Position numbers and translations under genes: made by a program
The notes under the pieces: generated by a model
Told to the model about the DNA's origin: nothing
Databases searched by the model: none
The model's input: the letters and a program-made list of their open reading frames with translations, nothing else
NCBI GenBank assembly: GCA_021390615.1
Contig: JAJEJU010000025.1
Coordinates: 1,550,001 to 1,614,000 of the forward strand
DNA from: Rhodanobacteraceae bacterium ZG21-1
Lineage (GTDB): Bacteria > Pseudomonadota > Gammaproteobacteria > Xanthomonadales > Rhodanobacteraceae
Direction of reading: 5' to 3'
Length of the DNA stretch: 64,000 nucleotides
Part shown: one piece after another, positions 44,763 to 58,028 of the stretch
Layout of the letters: each line of letters starts with the position of its first letter
How positions within the stretch are numbered: the stretch's first letter is position 1

Positions 44763-45446
44763 ATGTCACGCAGCCAAACCGCTTTTCTGTTCGATCTCGA
44801 CGGCACCCTGGTCGACAGCGTCTACCAGCACGTGCTGGCCTGGAAGGAATCGCTGGACAGCGAAGGCGTGAACCTTTCGGTGTGGCGCATCCATCGGCGC
44901 ATCGGCATGAGCGGCGGCCTGTTCACCCACATGCTGCTGCGCGAGACCGGCATGGAGATCACCGAGGACCGCTTGGAGCGGTTGCGCATCGGCCACGCCG
45001 CCGCCTACGCGCGACAGGCCGCCAACGGCGCGGTGAAGCCGCTGCCCGGCGCGCGCGAGTTGCTCGCCTTCCTCAGCGACAACGGCATTCCCTGGGCGAT
45101 CGCCACCAGCGGTCGCATGGAGACCGCCGCGCACAACCTGGCCGCGCTGGGCGTCGACCCGGCCAAGATTCCGGTGGTGACGCGCGACCAGGTGCGCCAC
45201 GCCAAGCCCGACCCGGACCTGTTCGTCACCGCCGCACAGCGGCTGGACTGCGACATCGGCCGCGCGCTGGTGATCGGCGACGCAATCTGGGACATGCTCG
45301 CCGCGCGGCGCGCCCGCGCGCTCGGCGTCGGTCTGCTCTCCGGCGGCTACGGCCAGCAGGAGCTTGAGCAGGCCGGCGCGTTCCGCGTCTACGAAGACCC
45401 GGCCGACCTGCTGCGGCACATCGACGAAGTGGTCGCGCGCAGCTGA
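44763..45446 (+). CDS. HAD superfamily hydrolase, phosphoglycolate phosphatase/beta-phosphoglucomutase-like
   Basis: A 227-residue HAD phosphatase with motif I FDLDGTLVDS (nucleophile Asp), helical cap, motif II ATSG, motif III Lys near HAKPDPDLF and motif IV GDAIWDM. It resembles small-molecule sugar-phosphate phosphatases. In this sugar cluster a hexose phosphate is a possible substrate, but that is inference. It follows the GGCT-like gene by 40 bases. Confidence 0.9.
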   Translation: MSRSQTAFLFDLDGTLVDSVYQHVLAWKESLDSEGVNLSVWRIHRRIGMSGGLFTHMLLRETGMEITEDRLERLRIGHAAAYARQAANGAVKPLPGARELLAFLSDNGIPWAIATSGRMETAAHNLAALGVDPAKIPVVTRDQVRHAKPDPDLFVTAAQRLDCDIGRALVIGDAIWDMLAARRARALGVGLLSGGYGQQELEQAGAFRVYEDPADLLRHIDEVVARS

Positions 45447-45539
45447 GCCGCTGCCGTGACGGGCTCGCCCGCCGGTTGATATAGTGGCCTGGGCTTGGCT
45501 GCGGCCATGGACGACATCGCCGGCACGATCGAGGGGAGC

Positions 45540-47963
45540 ATGGAACCTCAAGCGGCTCGGAAAGGCTATCTGGCGCAACTGCGCACGCGGATCGAGACGG
45601 ATCTGGCGGCCGCGCGCGAGCGCGCCGAGAGCTGCCGCGCCGGCGTGGCCAAGTGCTATCCCGCCACCGAGCAGGCCGCGCTCGACATGCGCTCGGCCTG
45701 GCTGGCTGCGGTGGCGGAAGCGCGCCGCGCCTGCGTGCGCCAGGCCGTGCGGGAATCCTGGGGCGCCGCGCTCACCCTGCGCGCCTTCAGCCATCGCCGC
45801 CACTGGCTGCTGTTCACGTTGTGGCTGGTGGTGCTGTTCGTGGCCCCGGCGCTGGCCGCCTCGAACCACGGCTTGCCGCCGCACTGGCTGCAGCGCCATC
45901 TCAATCCGCTCAACTGGCTGCATGGCGAACAGTCGAGCCTGGCGATGCTGGCCAGCTATATCGCGCTGGCCCTGCTCGGCCTGATCGCCGAAAGCGCGCA
46001 GCGCACCGAAGCGCAGCGGCGCGGCTTCGGCCATCTGGCGACGCTGCAGCCGCGCCTGATGCATTTCGGGCAGCGCGAAAGCCGCGATCCCGACTATCCC
46101 TACCTGGCCACCCGCGCGCCCTGGCCGGGCCGGCAGATCAGCACGCACTGGAGCATCTCGCCGGAATTCGGCCGCCTGCTGGGCGCCGACCTCGCCAGCT
46201 TCCATCCGGGCGACGAAAGCGCCGACACCCATTTTCTGCTGCTGCTGGCCGCCGATCCGGACAAGGCCACGCCGATCCCGATCAAGGTGGACGAATGCGC
46301 GCCGTGGTGGAACAGCTGGCAGCCGCTGCTGCGCTCGCTGGCGCCGCGCCTGCAGCCGTTCGCCGCGGCGATCCGCGAACTGGCGAACTTCGCCGAGGCG
46401 CTGGAGCAGGAAAGCTCGAACATGCACGCGCTGCAGCAGCGCCTGAAGACCCTCGACGGGGTCGCCGCGGACTGGGCCAACGTGGCCATCCACGAGCAGA
46501 CCCTGGACCAGATCCTGAAGCTGGTCGACCTGTTCATCTCGGGCCGCAAGCCGGCGCCCAAGGGCATGCTGCTGTTCGGCCCGCCCGGTACCGGCAAGAC
46601 CCTGATCGCGCGCAACCTGGCCAAGTACAGCGGCTGCCATCTGGAGGCCGTCGGCATCGCCGACCTGAAGGGCCAGCACATCGGCCATACCGGCCCGCGC
46701 GTGCGCGAACTGTGGCAGCGCTGCCGGGCGAAATCGCCGTGCATCCTGTTCATCGACGAATGCGAGAGCGTGTTCGCACGGCGCGGCGGCCACGACAGCG
46801 ACGTGTTCGGCGCGGAGCTGGTGCAGACCTTCCTGGCCGAGTGGGACGGCTTCCACGAAAGCGCCGGGCAGGTGCTGGTGATCGGCGCCACCAATCGCCG
46901 CGACATCCTCGACGAAGCGGTGATGTCGCGCTTCACCACCAGCATCGAGATCGGCCTGCCGGACGCCGAGCAGCGCCGCCAGATCCTGCAGAACGAATTG
47001 CGCCAGGCCGGCCTCAGCATCGTCGTCGACGATGCCATGATGCACGACACCAGCGGCATGTCGGGGCGCGACATCCACACCCTGGTCTCGGGCATCGTGG
47101 CCGAGCATCTGGGCGGCAGCCTCGACGCTGCGCTGTTCGTGCGCGAGGTGCGCCGGCTGCGCGGCAAGGGCTCGGCGCGGGTGCAGTCGTTGAGCTGGGA
47201 CGACATCGTGCTGCCGCGCACGACCCGCGAGGAATTCATCAGCCTAGGCAAGGAGCTGCGCCACGCCGAGCAGCTGCAGTCGCTGAACATCTCGGTGCCG
47301 CGCGGCATCCTGCTGTACGGGCCGCCGGGCACCGGCAAGACCCAGATCGCCCGCGTGCTGGCCAACCAGTCGAACCTGTCCTTCCTGGTGGCCACCACCG
47401 CCGAGCTGAAGAGCGGCTTCGTCGGCCACTCCGGCCAGCAGGTGAAGGCGCTGTTCGACCGCGCGCGCGCGCAGTCGCCGTGCATCCTGTTCATCGACGA
47501 GGTGGACATCGTGGTGCCGGCGCGCGGCCACCACGGCGACGACAACTTCACCCGCGAAATCGTCGGGCAGTTCCTGCAGGAACTCGACGGGGCGACCAGC
47601 CGCAACGGGCAGGTTTTTCTGTTGGCCGCGAGCAATCATCCCGACAACATCGACCCTGCCCTGCTGTCGCGACTGGAGCGCAAGATCGGCATCGGCCTGC
47701 CCGACCTGGCGTCGCGCGCGGCCATCGTCGGCATGCAGCTGCGCGACAAGCCGGTGAATTTCGACGTGAGCGCCGCGGCGAACTGGCTGGCCGAACGCAC
47801 CAGCGGCCTGTCCGGCCGCGACCTGCAGTCGCTGGTGACTCAGGCCACGCGCCGCGCGGTGAGGCGCGTGCTGTCGGTCAGCGACGACGCGCTGGCCACG
47901 CGACTCGAATGGGCCGACCTCGAACAGGCCTGGACCGAACTGGCGCCGCATACGCACGACTGA
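45540..47963 (+). CDS. Membrane-anchored tandem AAA+ ATPase
   Basis: An 807-residue protein: a basic/coiled N-terminus (1-80), two membrane helices (about 88-107 and 133-151), a linker of some 150 residues, then two Cdc48/FtsH-like AAA modules. Walker A sites GPPGTGKT are at 347-354 and 594-601, with Walker B ILFIDECES and ILFIDEVDI, and arginine-finger-type SRFTTS and SRLERK segments. No peptidase domain follows, so it probably unfolds or remodels proteins at the inner membrane. I recognise no named family for the whole. A GAGGGGAG ribosome binding site immediately precedes the ATG; an upstream ATG at 45507 is an alternative. Confidence 0.88.
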   Translation: MEPQAARKGYLAQLRTRIETDLAAARERAESCRAGVAKCYPATEQAALDMRSAWLAAVAEARRACVRQAVRESWGAALTLRAFSHRRHWLLFTLWLVVLFVAPALAASNHGLPPHWLQRHLNPLNWLHGEQSSLAMLASYIALALLGLIAESAQRTEAQRRGFGHLATLQPRLMHFGQRESRDPDYPYLATRAPWPGRQISTHWSISPEFGRLLGADLASFHPGDESADTHFLLLLAADPDKATPIPIKVDECAPWWNSWQPLLRSLAPRLQPFAAAIRELANFAEALEQESSNMHALQQRLKTLDGVAADWANVAIHEQTLDQILKLVDLFISGRKPAPKGMLLFGPPGTGKTLIARNLAKYSGCHLEAVGIADLKGQHIGHTGPRVRELWQRCRAKSPCILFIDECESVFARRGGHDSDVFGAELVQTFLAEWDGFHESAGQVLVIGATNRRDILDEAVMSRFTTSIEIGLPDAEQRRQILQNELRQAGLSIVVDDAMMHDTSGMSGRDIHTLVSGIVAEHLGGSLDAALFVREVRRLRGKGSARVQSLSWDDIVLPRTTREEFISLGKELRHAEQLQSLNISVPRGILLYGPPGTGKTQIARVLANQSNLSFLVATTAELKSGFVGHSGQQVKALFDRARAQSPCILFIDEVDIVVPARGHHGDDNFTREIVGQFLQELDGATSRNGQVFLLAASNHPDNIDPALLSRLERKIGIGLPDLASRAAIVGMQLRDKPVNFDVSAAANWLAERTSGLSGRDLQSLVTQATRRAVRRVLSVSDDALATRLEWADLEQAWTELAPHTHD

Positions 47964-48081
47964 ACGCTTCACGCCGCGACGACCTGCGCGCGTGCTGCGA
48001 TGCCCACGTCTCAGCCGAGGTTCATCGATCCGGCCCACATCGCGGGTAGTCTGGTCTTGGCTAGTGCTTTCGAGAAACACC

Positions 48082-48447
48082 ATGCGCCGCTTCACCCGCT
48101 GCCTGCTGCTGAGCCTGACTGTCGTTGTGATCGCCGCCTGTTCGCCGGGCCAGCCGCCCGGCCAGCCACCCAAGCCCGAAGCGCCCGCCGCGAACGCCTC
48201 GACGGCTGCCGTCAGCACCAAGCCGGCCAATCCGATGCTGGGCTCGAAGGCATGGTATGCCTGGGTCGATCAGGTGCTCGGCATCAGCGACGACGACGAG
48301 CACGGCCCCGAGCCCGGCTCGCCGCAGTGGAACGAAGCGGTGCAGAAGCGTCTGGGCCAGGAAGCGCCGCAGTCGCAGCCCGGCTCGCCCGACTGGCAGC
48401 AATCGGTGGACGCGCTGCTGCGCACGCGTGCAGGCGGCAATTCCTGA
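48082..48447 (+). CDS. Small lipoprotein between the two AAA ATPase genes
   Basis: A 121-residue protein with a signal peptide and lipobox VIAAC (Cys20), then a Pro/Ala-rich linker (GQPPGQPPKPEAPAANAS) and a short domain holding two GSP-Q/DW motifs (PGSPQWNEAVQKRLGQ and PGSPDWQQSVDALLR), an imperfect internal repeat. No family is recognised. It lies 118 bases downstream of the membrane AAA gene on the same strand. Confidence 0.75.
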   Translation: MRRFTRCLLLSLTVVVIAACSPGQPPGQPPKPEAPAANASTAAVSTKPANPMLGSKAWYAWVDQVLGISDDDEHGPEPGSPQWNEAVQKRLGQEAPQSQPGSPDWQQSVDALLRTRAGGNS

Positions 48448-48477
48448 GGCATTGCCGCCGCACGCCTTGCGTCGTCG

Positions 48478-48996
48478 TCAGTGCGCCAGGTAGGTGCGGA
48501 TCCGCGCATCGTTGAGCGCCACCATCACGCCCTCGGCGATGCAGCCGTCCAGATCCTGCGGCAGCACACCGCTGGAGTGATGCACGGTCTCGTGGATCAG
48601 CTGGCCGTCGCCGAGCTGCACGTCGAACTCGATGGTGCTCTTGAAGTAGAACGCGATGTACCTGCTGCGCAGCGAATCCACCTTGAGCGTGAGGCTCTTC
48701 GGCGCACCGGCGGCATCGAGCTTGCCGTTCTTGCCGATTTCCTCGCGCATCTGCTGCACCATCACCTCGGTGACGTCCTTGAGGCTGGAGGTGAGCGAGT
48801 TGCCGCCGTAGGACTCCACCGTCACCGCCTCGCTGGCCGGTTGGGCATTGCTCACCGTGACCGGACCGGCCACCTCGAAGGCCGGAATCAGGCCGCTGCG
48901 CAAGGGATATTCCTGCGGCCGGAACGGGTGGGCTCCACAGCCCGACAGCGCGACCGCGCAACACAACACCCCTATCACACCTATGACACGACGCAT
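48478..48996 (-). CDS. Lipoprotein of unknown function
   Basis: A 172-residue protein with lipobox ALSGC (Cys20) and a mature domain of alternating strands (SLTLKVDSLRSRYIAFYFKSTIEFDVQLGDGQLIHETV is split by short loops). This reads like a YajG-type or similar outer-membrane-associated lipoprotein, without certainty. AAAAGGGGAA precedes the ATG at suitable spacing. It converges on the small lipoprotein gene and lies downstream of the second AAA gene, with 148 bases between. Confidence 0.75.
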   Translation of the reverse strand: MRRVIGVIGVLCCAVALSGCGAHPFRPQEYPLRSGLIPAFEVAGPVTVSNAQPASEAVTVESYGGNSLTSSLKDVTEVMVQQMREEIGKNGKLDAAGAPKSLTLKVDSLRSRYIAFYFKSTIEFDVQLGDGQLIHETVHHSSGVLPQDLDGCIAEGVMVALNDARIRTYLAH

Positions 48997-49144
48997 CTTG
49001 CTTCCCCTTTTGGTCCTATGAAGCCTGTGCACCGCTAGCGCAGTGCGTTCCTTCCCCTGTGCCGCCATCCCGATCGGCACGGCATCCTAGCAAGCCGCGC
49101 TGACCGCGTGCGGGCTTTGCGGCCAGCTGCCATGTCAGGCGGCC

Positions 49145-51193
49145 TCACGCGGTAAAACCCATGCGCACCGACCGCGCGCCCGGCTTGAGATCCTGCTCGG
49201 CCTGCAGCCATTGCAGCAGGCTGCCCTGGGCGCAGCCCGGCGTGGCTTCGAGACGCCGATGCTGGGCGGCGAAGTCGCCCGGCGTCAGCCGGTCGAGCCG
49301 GCCCAGGCGCCGCGCCAGCTCCGGCGCGTCGAGATCGGCGCGCAGCTCGAACTGGCACGCATAGCGGTCGAACAGCGCGCGCCGCTGGCCGGGATCGAGC
49401 CATTCGAAGCGCAGCTTGAAGTCGAAGCGGCGCAGCGCGGCAGCGTCGAGGCTGTCCATCAGGTTGGTCGAGGCGACGAAGATCCCCTCGAAATCCTCCA
49501 GCCGGGTCAGCAGCTCGTTGACCTGGGTGACCTCCCAGCTGCGCTGCATGCCGCTGCGCTCGCGCAGAAAGCTGTCGGCTTCATCCAGGCACAACACCGC
49601 CCGCTCGCGCTCGGCCTCGCGGAACATCGCGGCGATGTTCGCCTCGGTCTCGCCCACCCAGGGGCTGAGCAGGTCGCTGGCGCGCCGCTTGAGCAGCGGC
49701 AGTCCGAGCCGTTCGGCCAGATGCTCCGCCAGCGCGCTTTTGCCGGTGCCGGGCGGTCCGTACAGGCACAGGCGTGCGCTGGGCCGGCGGGCCAGCAGGG
49801 CGACGATGGGCTCGAACGGCTGGTCGGTGCGCAACAGCGCGAGGTCGAAAGCCGGGGCGCGCTGCGCCCGTCCCAGCGGTGGTCGGCCGAGCAGTGACAG
49901 CACTTCGTCGAGCGAACGGCGCAGCACCTGGCTGGCGGTGTCGCCGTCCCGCACGTCCAGGCGTTCCAGCACGCGGACCGCACGCGCGTAGTGCGCCGGC
50001 GCGAAGGCCTCGTTCGCGACGATCTCGTCCCGCACCGTCGACGACACCGGCCAGCGCGCCAGCTGGCGATCGAGCAGGGCGCGGCGCATCCAGCGCGGCG
50101 GCCTCGGCACCTCGAGAGCGATGTCGAAGCGGCGCAGCTGCGAGTCGTCCATGCAGTCGGTGCGATTGCTCACCCACAGACTGGGCACGCGCGCAGTTTC
50201 GAGCTGGCGATTGATCCAGCTCTTGTAGTCGACCGCCACCGACGACGACTTGCTGCGCCGGAACACATCCTCGATCTCGTCGAACATCAACAAGGCCTGA
50301 GGATTGTTGGCCAGCGCGCGCTGCGCCGCCTCATAGGCCTGCAGCCGCTGGCGGCTCTCCACCGGCTCGCCGTTTTCGTCGGCGCTCTTGACCAAGTAGA
50401 GCGTGAGCCCCAGCGCAGCGGCCAGGGCGCGCGCCAGCTCGCTCTTGCCGGTGCCCGGCGGTCCGTACAGCAGCACGCTGGCGCCGCCGCGATCGCGCAC
50501 CGCGGCGGCGAGATAGTCGCGCAGGCGCGCCGTCTCCTCGGCCAGATGCGGATAGTCGACCAGCTCGAGCTTGCCCGGCCCGGCCTGCTCGAACAACCGC
50601 TCCAGATAGCGCGAGGCATCGGGCGCGTCGTCGGCGACCAGCGGCAGCAGGCCGTCGCCGGGTTCGATGCATTCCGCGGCGTGGCCGTATTCGCCGTTGT
50701 AGAGCACCAGCAAGCCACTGGTCAGCAGCGGCCCGCGCGGACGCAGGCAGCGGCGCAGACGCGCCGCGGGCAGGCCCAGCGCATCGCCCAGCAGATTCAT
50801 GACGCCCCAGCGCGTGGAGGGATAACGCGAGTCGGCGCGCGCGGCGATGCCGAGCTCGCCGCCCGCATGCAGCTCGCAGACCAGGGCAAGCACCTGCAAG
50901 GCGTCGCCGTCGAGCATGAAGACGCGAGCCAGGTCGGCGAACAGCGGATGCGCGGCGATGCGCCGGCGCGACGCCGGCAGCCGTTCGCGTCGCTCCAGCA
51001 GTTCGGCGAGCTTGGCGTGCAAGGCCTCGCGCCCCTCGCCGCAGCGGCGGATGCGCAGCCGTTCCAGCTGCTGTCGAATCGCAGATTCCGCGTCGTTGTC
51101 CGAGCGGTTGGCGGCCAGTCGCGCGCGGCACAGGCGCAACAGCCACAGGCGCGCCCAGCCGGCGCGCAGATGTCGTATCGAGGTATTCATCAT
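49145..51193 (-). CDS. Second tandem AAA ATPase
   Basis: A 682-residue soluble protein with a helical N-terminal region (1-200) and two AAA modules. The first has Walker A GPPGTGKS (244-251) and MFDEIED. The second has Walker A GPPGTGKS (479-486), LCLDEADSF and ASTNLMDSLDAAALRRFDFKL. In both, the acidic Walker B residues are intact. It is unlike the membrane-bound tandem AAA protein 1.2 kb away apart from the general architecture, and has no membrane helix. Substrate and partners are unknown. Two consecutive ATG codons open the frame. Confidence 0.85.
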   Translation of the reverse strand: MMNTSIRHLRAGWARLWLLRLCRARLAANRSDNDAESAIRQQLERLRIRRCGEGREALHAKLAELLERRERLPASRRRIAAHPLFADLARVFMLDGDALQVLALVCELHAGGELGIAARADSRYPSTRWGVMNLLGDALGLPAARLRRCLRPRGPLLTSGLLVLYNGEYGHAAECIEPGDGLLPLVADDAPDASRYLERLFEQAGPGKLELVDYPHLAEETARLRDYLAAAVRDRGGASVLLYGPPGTGKSELARALAAALGLTLYLVKSADENGEPVESRQRLQAYEAAQRALANNPQALLMFDEIEDVFRRSKSSSVAVDYKSWINRQLETARVPSLWVSNRTDCMDDSQLRRFDIALEVPRPPRWMRRALLDRQLARWPVSSTVRDEIVANEAFAPAHYARAVRVLERLDVRDGDTASQVLRRSLDEVLSLLGRPPLGRAQRAPAFDLALLRTDQPFEPIVALLARRPSARLCLYGPPGTGKSALAEHLAERLGLPLLKRRASDLLSPWVGETEANIAAMFREAERERAVLCLDEADSFLRERSGMQRSWEVTQVNELLTRLEDFEGIFVASTNLMDSLDAAALRRFDFKLRFEWLDPGQRRALFDRYACQFELRADLDAPELARRLGRLDRLTPGDFAAQHRRLEATPGCAQGSLLQWLQAEQDLKPGARSVRMGFTA

Positions 51194-51513
51194 TCACCCG
51201 GCGCGCGAGGCGCCATTGCAAAGGTTCACGTCGACGCGGCGGGGACATCCCGCGCGTAGCGGCGTCCGATCAGGACGCGGTGAAATGCCTTGAGCGAATG
51301 AGGGCAGACATGGCCGTGATTCCGGCAGGGTTGAAGACTGGGCGCGGACTCTAGCGACTGTCCGGGCGCATTGCAAGCGCGGCTCGCGCTGCAAGCTAGT
51401 GTGCACGGCGCCCGCATATGGCACGTGCCAACGACGACGATGCGGACAGGACGATGCGTCGACGTGGCGCCGTCTGACTGGTTCGTCGCGGACGCTGTGC
51501 TATACCTGGACGC
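51194..51513. other. 320-bp divergent intergenic region
   Basis: Lies between the outward-facing second AAA gene and the exporter gene. Apart from the TATACC element next to the exporter start I see no gene, repeat or recognisable operator here. Confidence 0.6.
51501..51506 (+). promoter_or_regulatory. -10-like element (TATACC) next to the exporter start
   Basis: TATACC ends seven bases before the ATG at 51514, so transcription would begin at the start codon (leaderless). No ribosome binding site is seen before that ATG and the -35 region is poor. Confidence 0.4.
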
Positions 51514-53301
<1,788 letters not shown>

Positions 53302-53380
53302 GGAGCCGCGCCTGCCACCGCGCACGCCGAAGCGATTCGCGATGAGGTGCCGAGGCTATCCGGATGTCCGCGATACGCGC

Positions 53381-54334
53381 CTACAGCGTGAACACGGTAC
53401 GCCGCGTGCTGTCGTCCTTCGCCCAGGCCTGCTCCACTTCCGCCAGCGGCACGGGCGTGGTCGCGATGCGCAGGCCGGCGGGCGCGCTGGCCTGCAGCAA
53501 CGCGTCGATGGATTTCAGCATGCGCTCGAAGGGCACGCTGCCGATGCCGCTGCCCATCAGCTCGATCGCCGACGAGCGCAGCACGGCGCTGGGCAAGCTG
53601 ATCTCCGCGCCGCTCAGCGCGCCGATCTGCACGAAGCGGATCGGCCTCGCCTCCGCGCCCGCCTTGGCGCCGGCGCGCAGCAGGCACTCGGCGCTGCTGC
53701 CCCACAGGTAATCGATCACCACGTCCACGCCCTGCGCGAACTGCTCCTTGAAGCGCTGCTCCAGCGCGTCCTGGTCGTCGCTCAACACAATCGTCGCATC
53801 GGCGCCCAAGGCCTCGAGCGAGCGCAAAGCCTCTGCGCGGCGGCCGGTGGCGATCACCTTGCCGGCGCCGAGATGCCTGGCGATCTGCACGGCGAGGCGG
53901 CCTGCACTGCCGGTGGCGCCGTTGACCAGCACGGTTTCTCCCGGCCGCAGCCGGGCGCGTTCGACATAGGCGACCCAGGACGACATGCCGGGATTGGCGA
54001 TGGCGGCGGCGGTGACGTCGTCGAGCGCGTCGGGCAGCGCCAGGCAGTGCGCCGCGGGCACCACCGTGCGCTCGGCCATGCTGCCATGCGGTGCTCGCGG
54101 CATGATGAAGTAGACGCGGCGGCCATCGTCCAGCCGCCCTACGCCGTCGATGCCGACCACGAAGGGGAAGCGTCCCGACGCGCTGTAATGGGTGCCGGCG
54201 GCGCGGCTCTTCACCACATGGCTGATCGCGGCGGCGCTGACCGCGATGCGCTGCTCTCCCGCTGACGCCAGCGGTTCGTCGAAATCCGCGTACATCGGCG
54301 CCTGTCCGGCGCCTTTGACGATGACTGCCTTCAT
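53381..54334 (-). CDS. MDR-type quinone oxidoreductase (zinc-independent alcohol dehydrogenase family)
   Basis: A 317-residue medium-chain reductase: N-terminal GroES-like domain (VVGIDGVGRLDDGRRVYF), NADPH-binding Rossmann domain (ETVLVNGATGSAGRLAVQIARHLGAGKVIATGR) and a C-terminal loop. The zinc ligands of alcohol dehydrogenases are missing, which points to quinone or enone reduction. It is divergent from the MarR-family gene with an operator between, so it is probably the repressor's target. ATG 54334 is preceded by CGAGGAAAA. Confidence 0.9.
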   Translation of the reverse strand: MKAVIVKGAGQAPMYADFDEPLASAGEQRIAVSAAAISHVVKSRAAGTHYSASGRFPFVVGIDGVGRLDDGRRVYFIMPRAPHGSMAERTVVPAAHCLALPDALDDVTAAAIANPGMSSWVAYVERARLRPGETVLVNGATGSAGRLAVQIARHLGAGKVIATGRRAEALRSLEALGADATIVLSDDQDALEQRFKEQFAQGVDVVIDYLWGSSAECLLRAGAKAGAEARPIRFVQIGALSGAEISLPSAVLRSSAIELMGSGIGSVPFERMLKSIDALLQASAPAGLRIATTPVPLAEVEQAWAKDDSTRRTVFTL

Positions 54335-54354
54335 CGGTTTTCCTCGTTTCCAGT

Positions 54355-54373
54355 TATGTGCATAATGCACATA
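54355..54373. promoter_or_regulatory. Palindromic operator in the MDR/MarR divergent region
   Basis: TATGTGCATAATGCACATA is a perfect 19-bp palindrome centred on 54364. It lies between the two start codons, as expected for autoregulated MarR repressors. Confidence 0.8.
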
Positions 54374-54390
54374 TATACGAGGATCCGTCG

Positions 54391-54876
54391 ATGCCGTCAA
54401 GAAGCGTGCAAAATACACATATGGACGCCAGCCTGCGCGAACTGCACCGGGCCGTGCTCGACATCATGAGCGTGATGAACCGGCCGCAGCGCGACGAGGT
54501 GCTGATTCGCGCGGCCGGCATCCCGCTCGACCGCGCGCTGTTTCCGCTGCTGGTCGGCATCGAGCGGTTCGGGCCGATCGGGGTGGTGGAACTGGCCGAC
54601 CGGGTGGGCCGCGACTACACCACGGTCAGCCGCCAGGTTACCCGCCTGGAGGAACTCGAGCTGGTGCAGCGCCAGGGCAGCGCGACCGACCGCCGCGTGC
54701 GCATGGCCGCGATCGCGCCCAAGGGCAAGGCGATGACCAAGCGGGTCGACGCCGCGCGCGCGCGCATCGGCCGCGCCATCTTCAAGAGCTGGGAAGCGCG
54801 GGACATCGAGCAGTTGGTGCGGCTGATGCGCCGCTTCGCCGACGCCATCCATGAGGAACCGCCCGGCGACGCTTAG
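54391..54876 (+). CDS. MarR family transcriptional regulator
   Basis: A 161-residue winged-helix regulator: LDRALFPLLVGIERFGPIGVVELADRVGRDYTTVSRQVTRLEELELVQR is the DNA-binding core, followed by the wing and C-terminal dimerisation helices. The ligand is unknown; quinones or oxidants are a reasonable guess given the divergent reductase. ATG 54391 is chosen because CGAGGA stands seven bases upstream; the GTG further up lies inside the palindromic operator, and ATG 54421 lacks a ribosome binding site. Confidence 0.92.
   Translation: MPSRSVQNTHMDASLRELHRAVLDIMSVMNRPQRDEVLIRAAGIPLDRALFPLLVGIERFGPIGVVELADRVGRDYTTVSRQVTRLEELELVQRQGSATDRRVRMAAIAPKGKAMTKRVDAARARIGRAIFKSWEARDIEQLVRLMRRFADAIHEEPPGDA
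54406..54418. promoter_or_regulatory. Second, imperfect operator inside the MarR gene start
   Basis: GTGCAAAATACAC resembles the core GTGCATAATGCAC of the palindrome 48 bases upstream and is itself a near inverted repeat. It lies within codons 6-10 of the MarR frame. Confidence 0.5.
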
Positions 54877-54903
54877 GCCCGGGCCGCGAACGCGACGCCG
54901 TCT

Positions 54904-57927
<3,024 letters not shown>

Positions 57928-58028
57928 GTAGGAGCCTGTCCTCGTGGTTCGCGGGCGGCCAAAAGACCGAGCTTAGCAGGCCCGGGGCTTTCTTCCGCAA
58001 GCGGTCGCGCGATGTCGCCGCGGCCGCC

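Noticed and set aside
45540-51193. Anti-phage defence island based on two AAA ATPases and the SNF2 helicase further on
   Set aside because: No nuclease, methylase or other defence effector is linked, and the genes between include housekeeping-type transport and regulation; kept only as an uncharacterised envelope-associated block.
54358-54390. GTG 54358 as MarR start
   Set aside because: It lies inside the palindromic operator and lacks a ribosome binding site; ATG 54391 has CGAGGA at good spacing.
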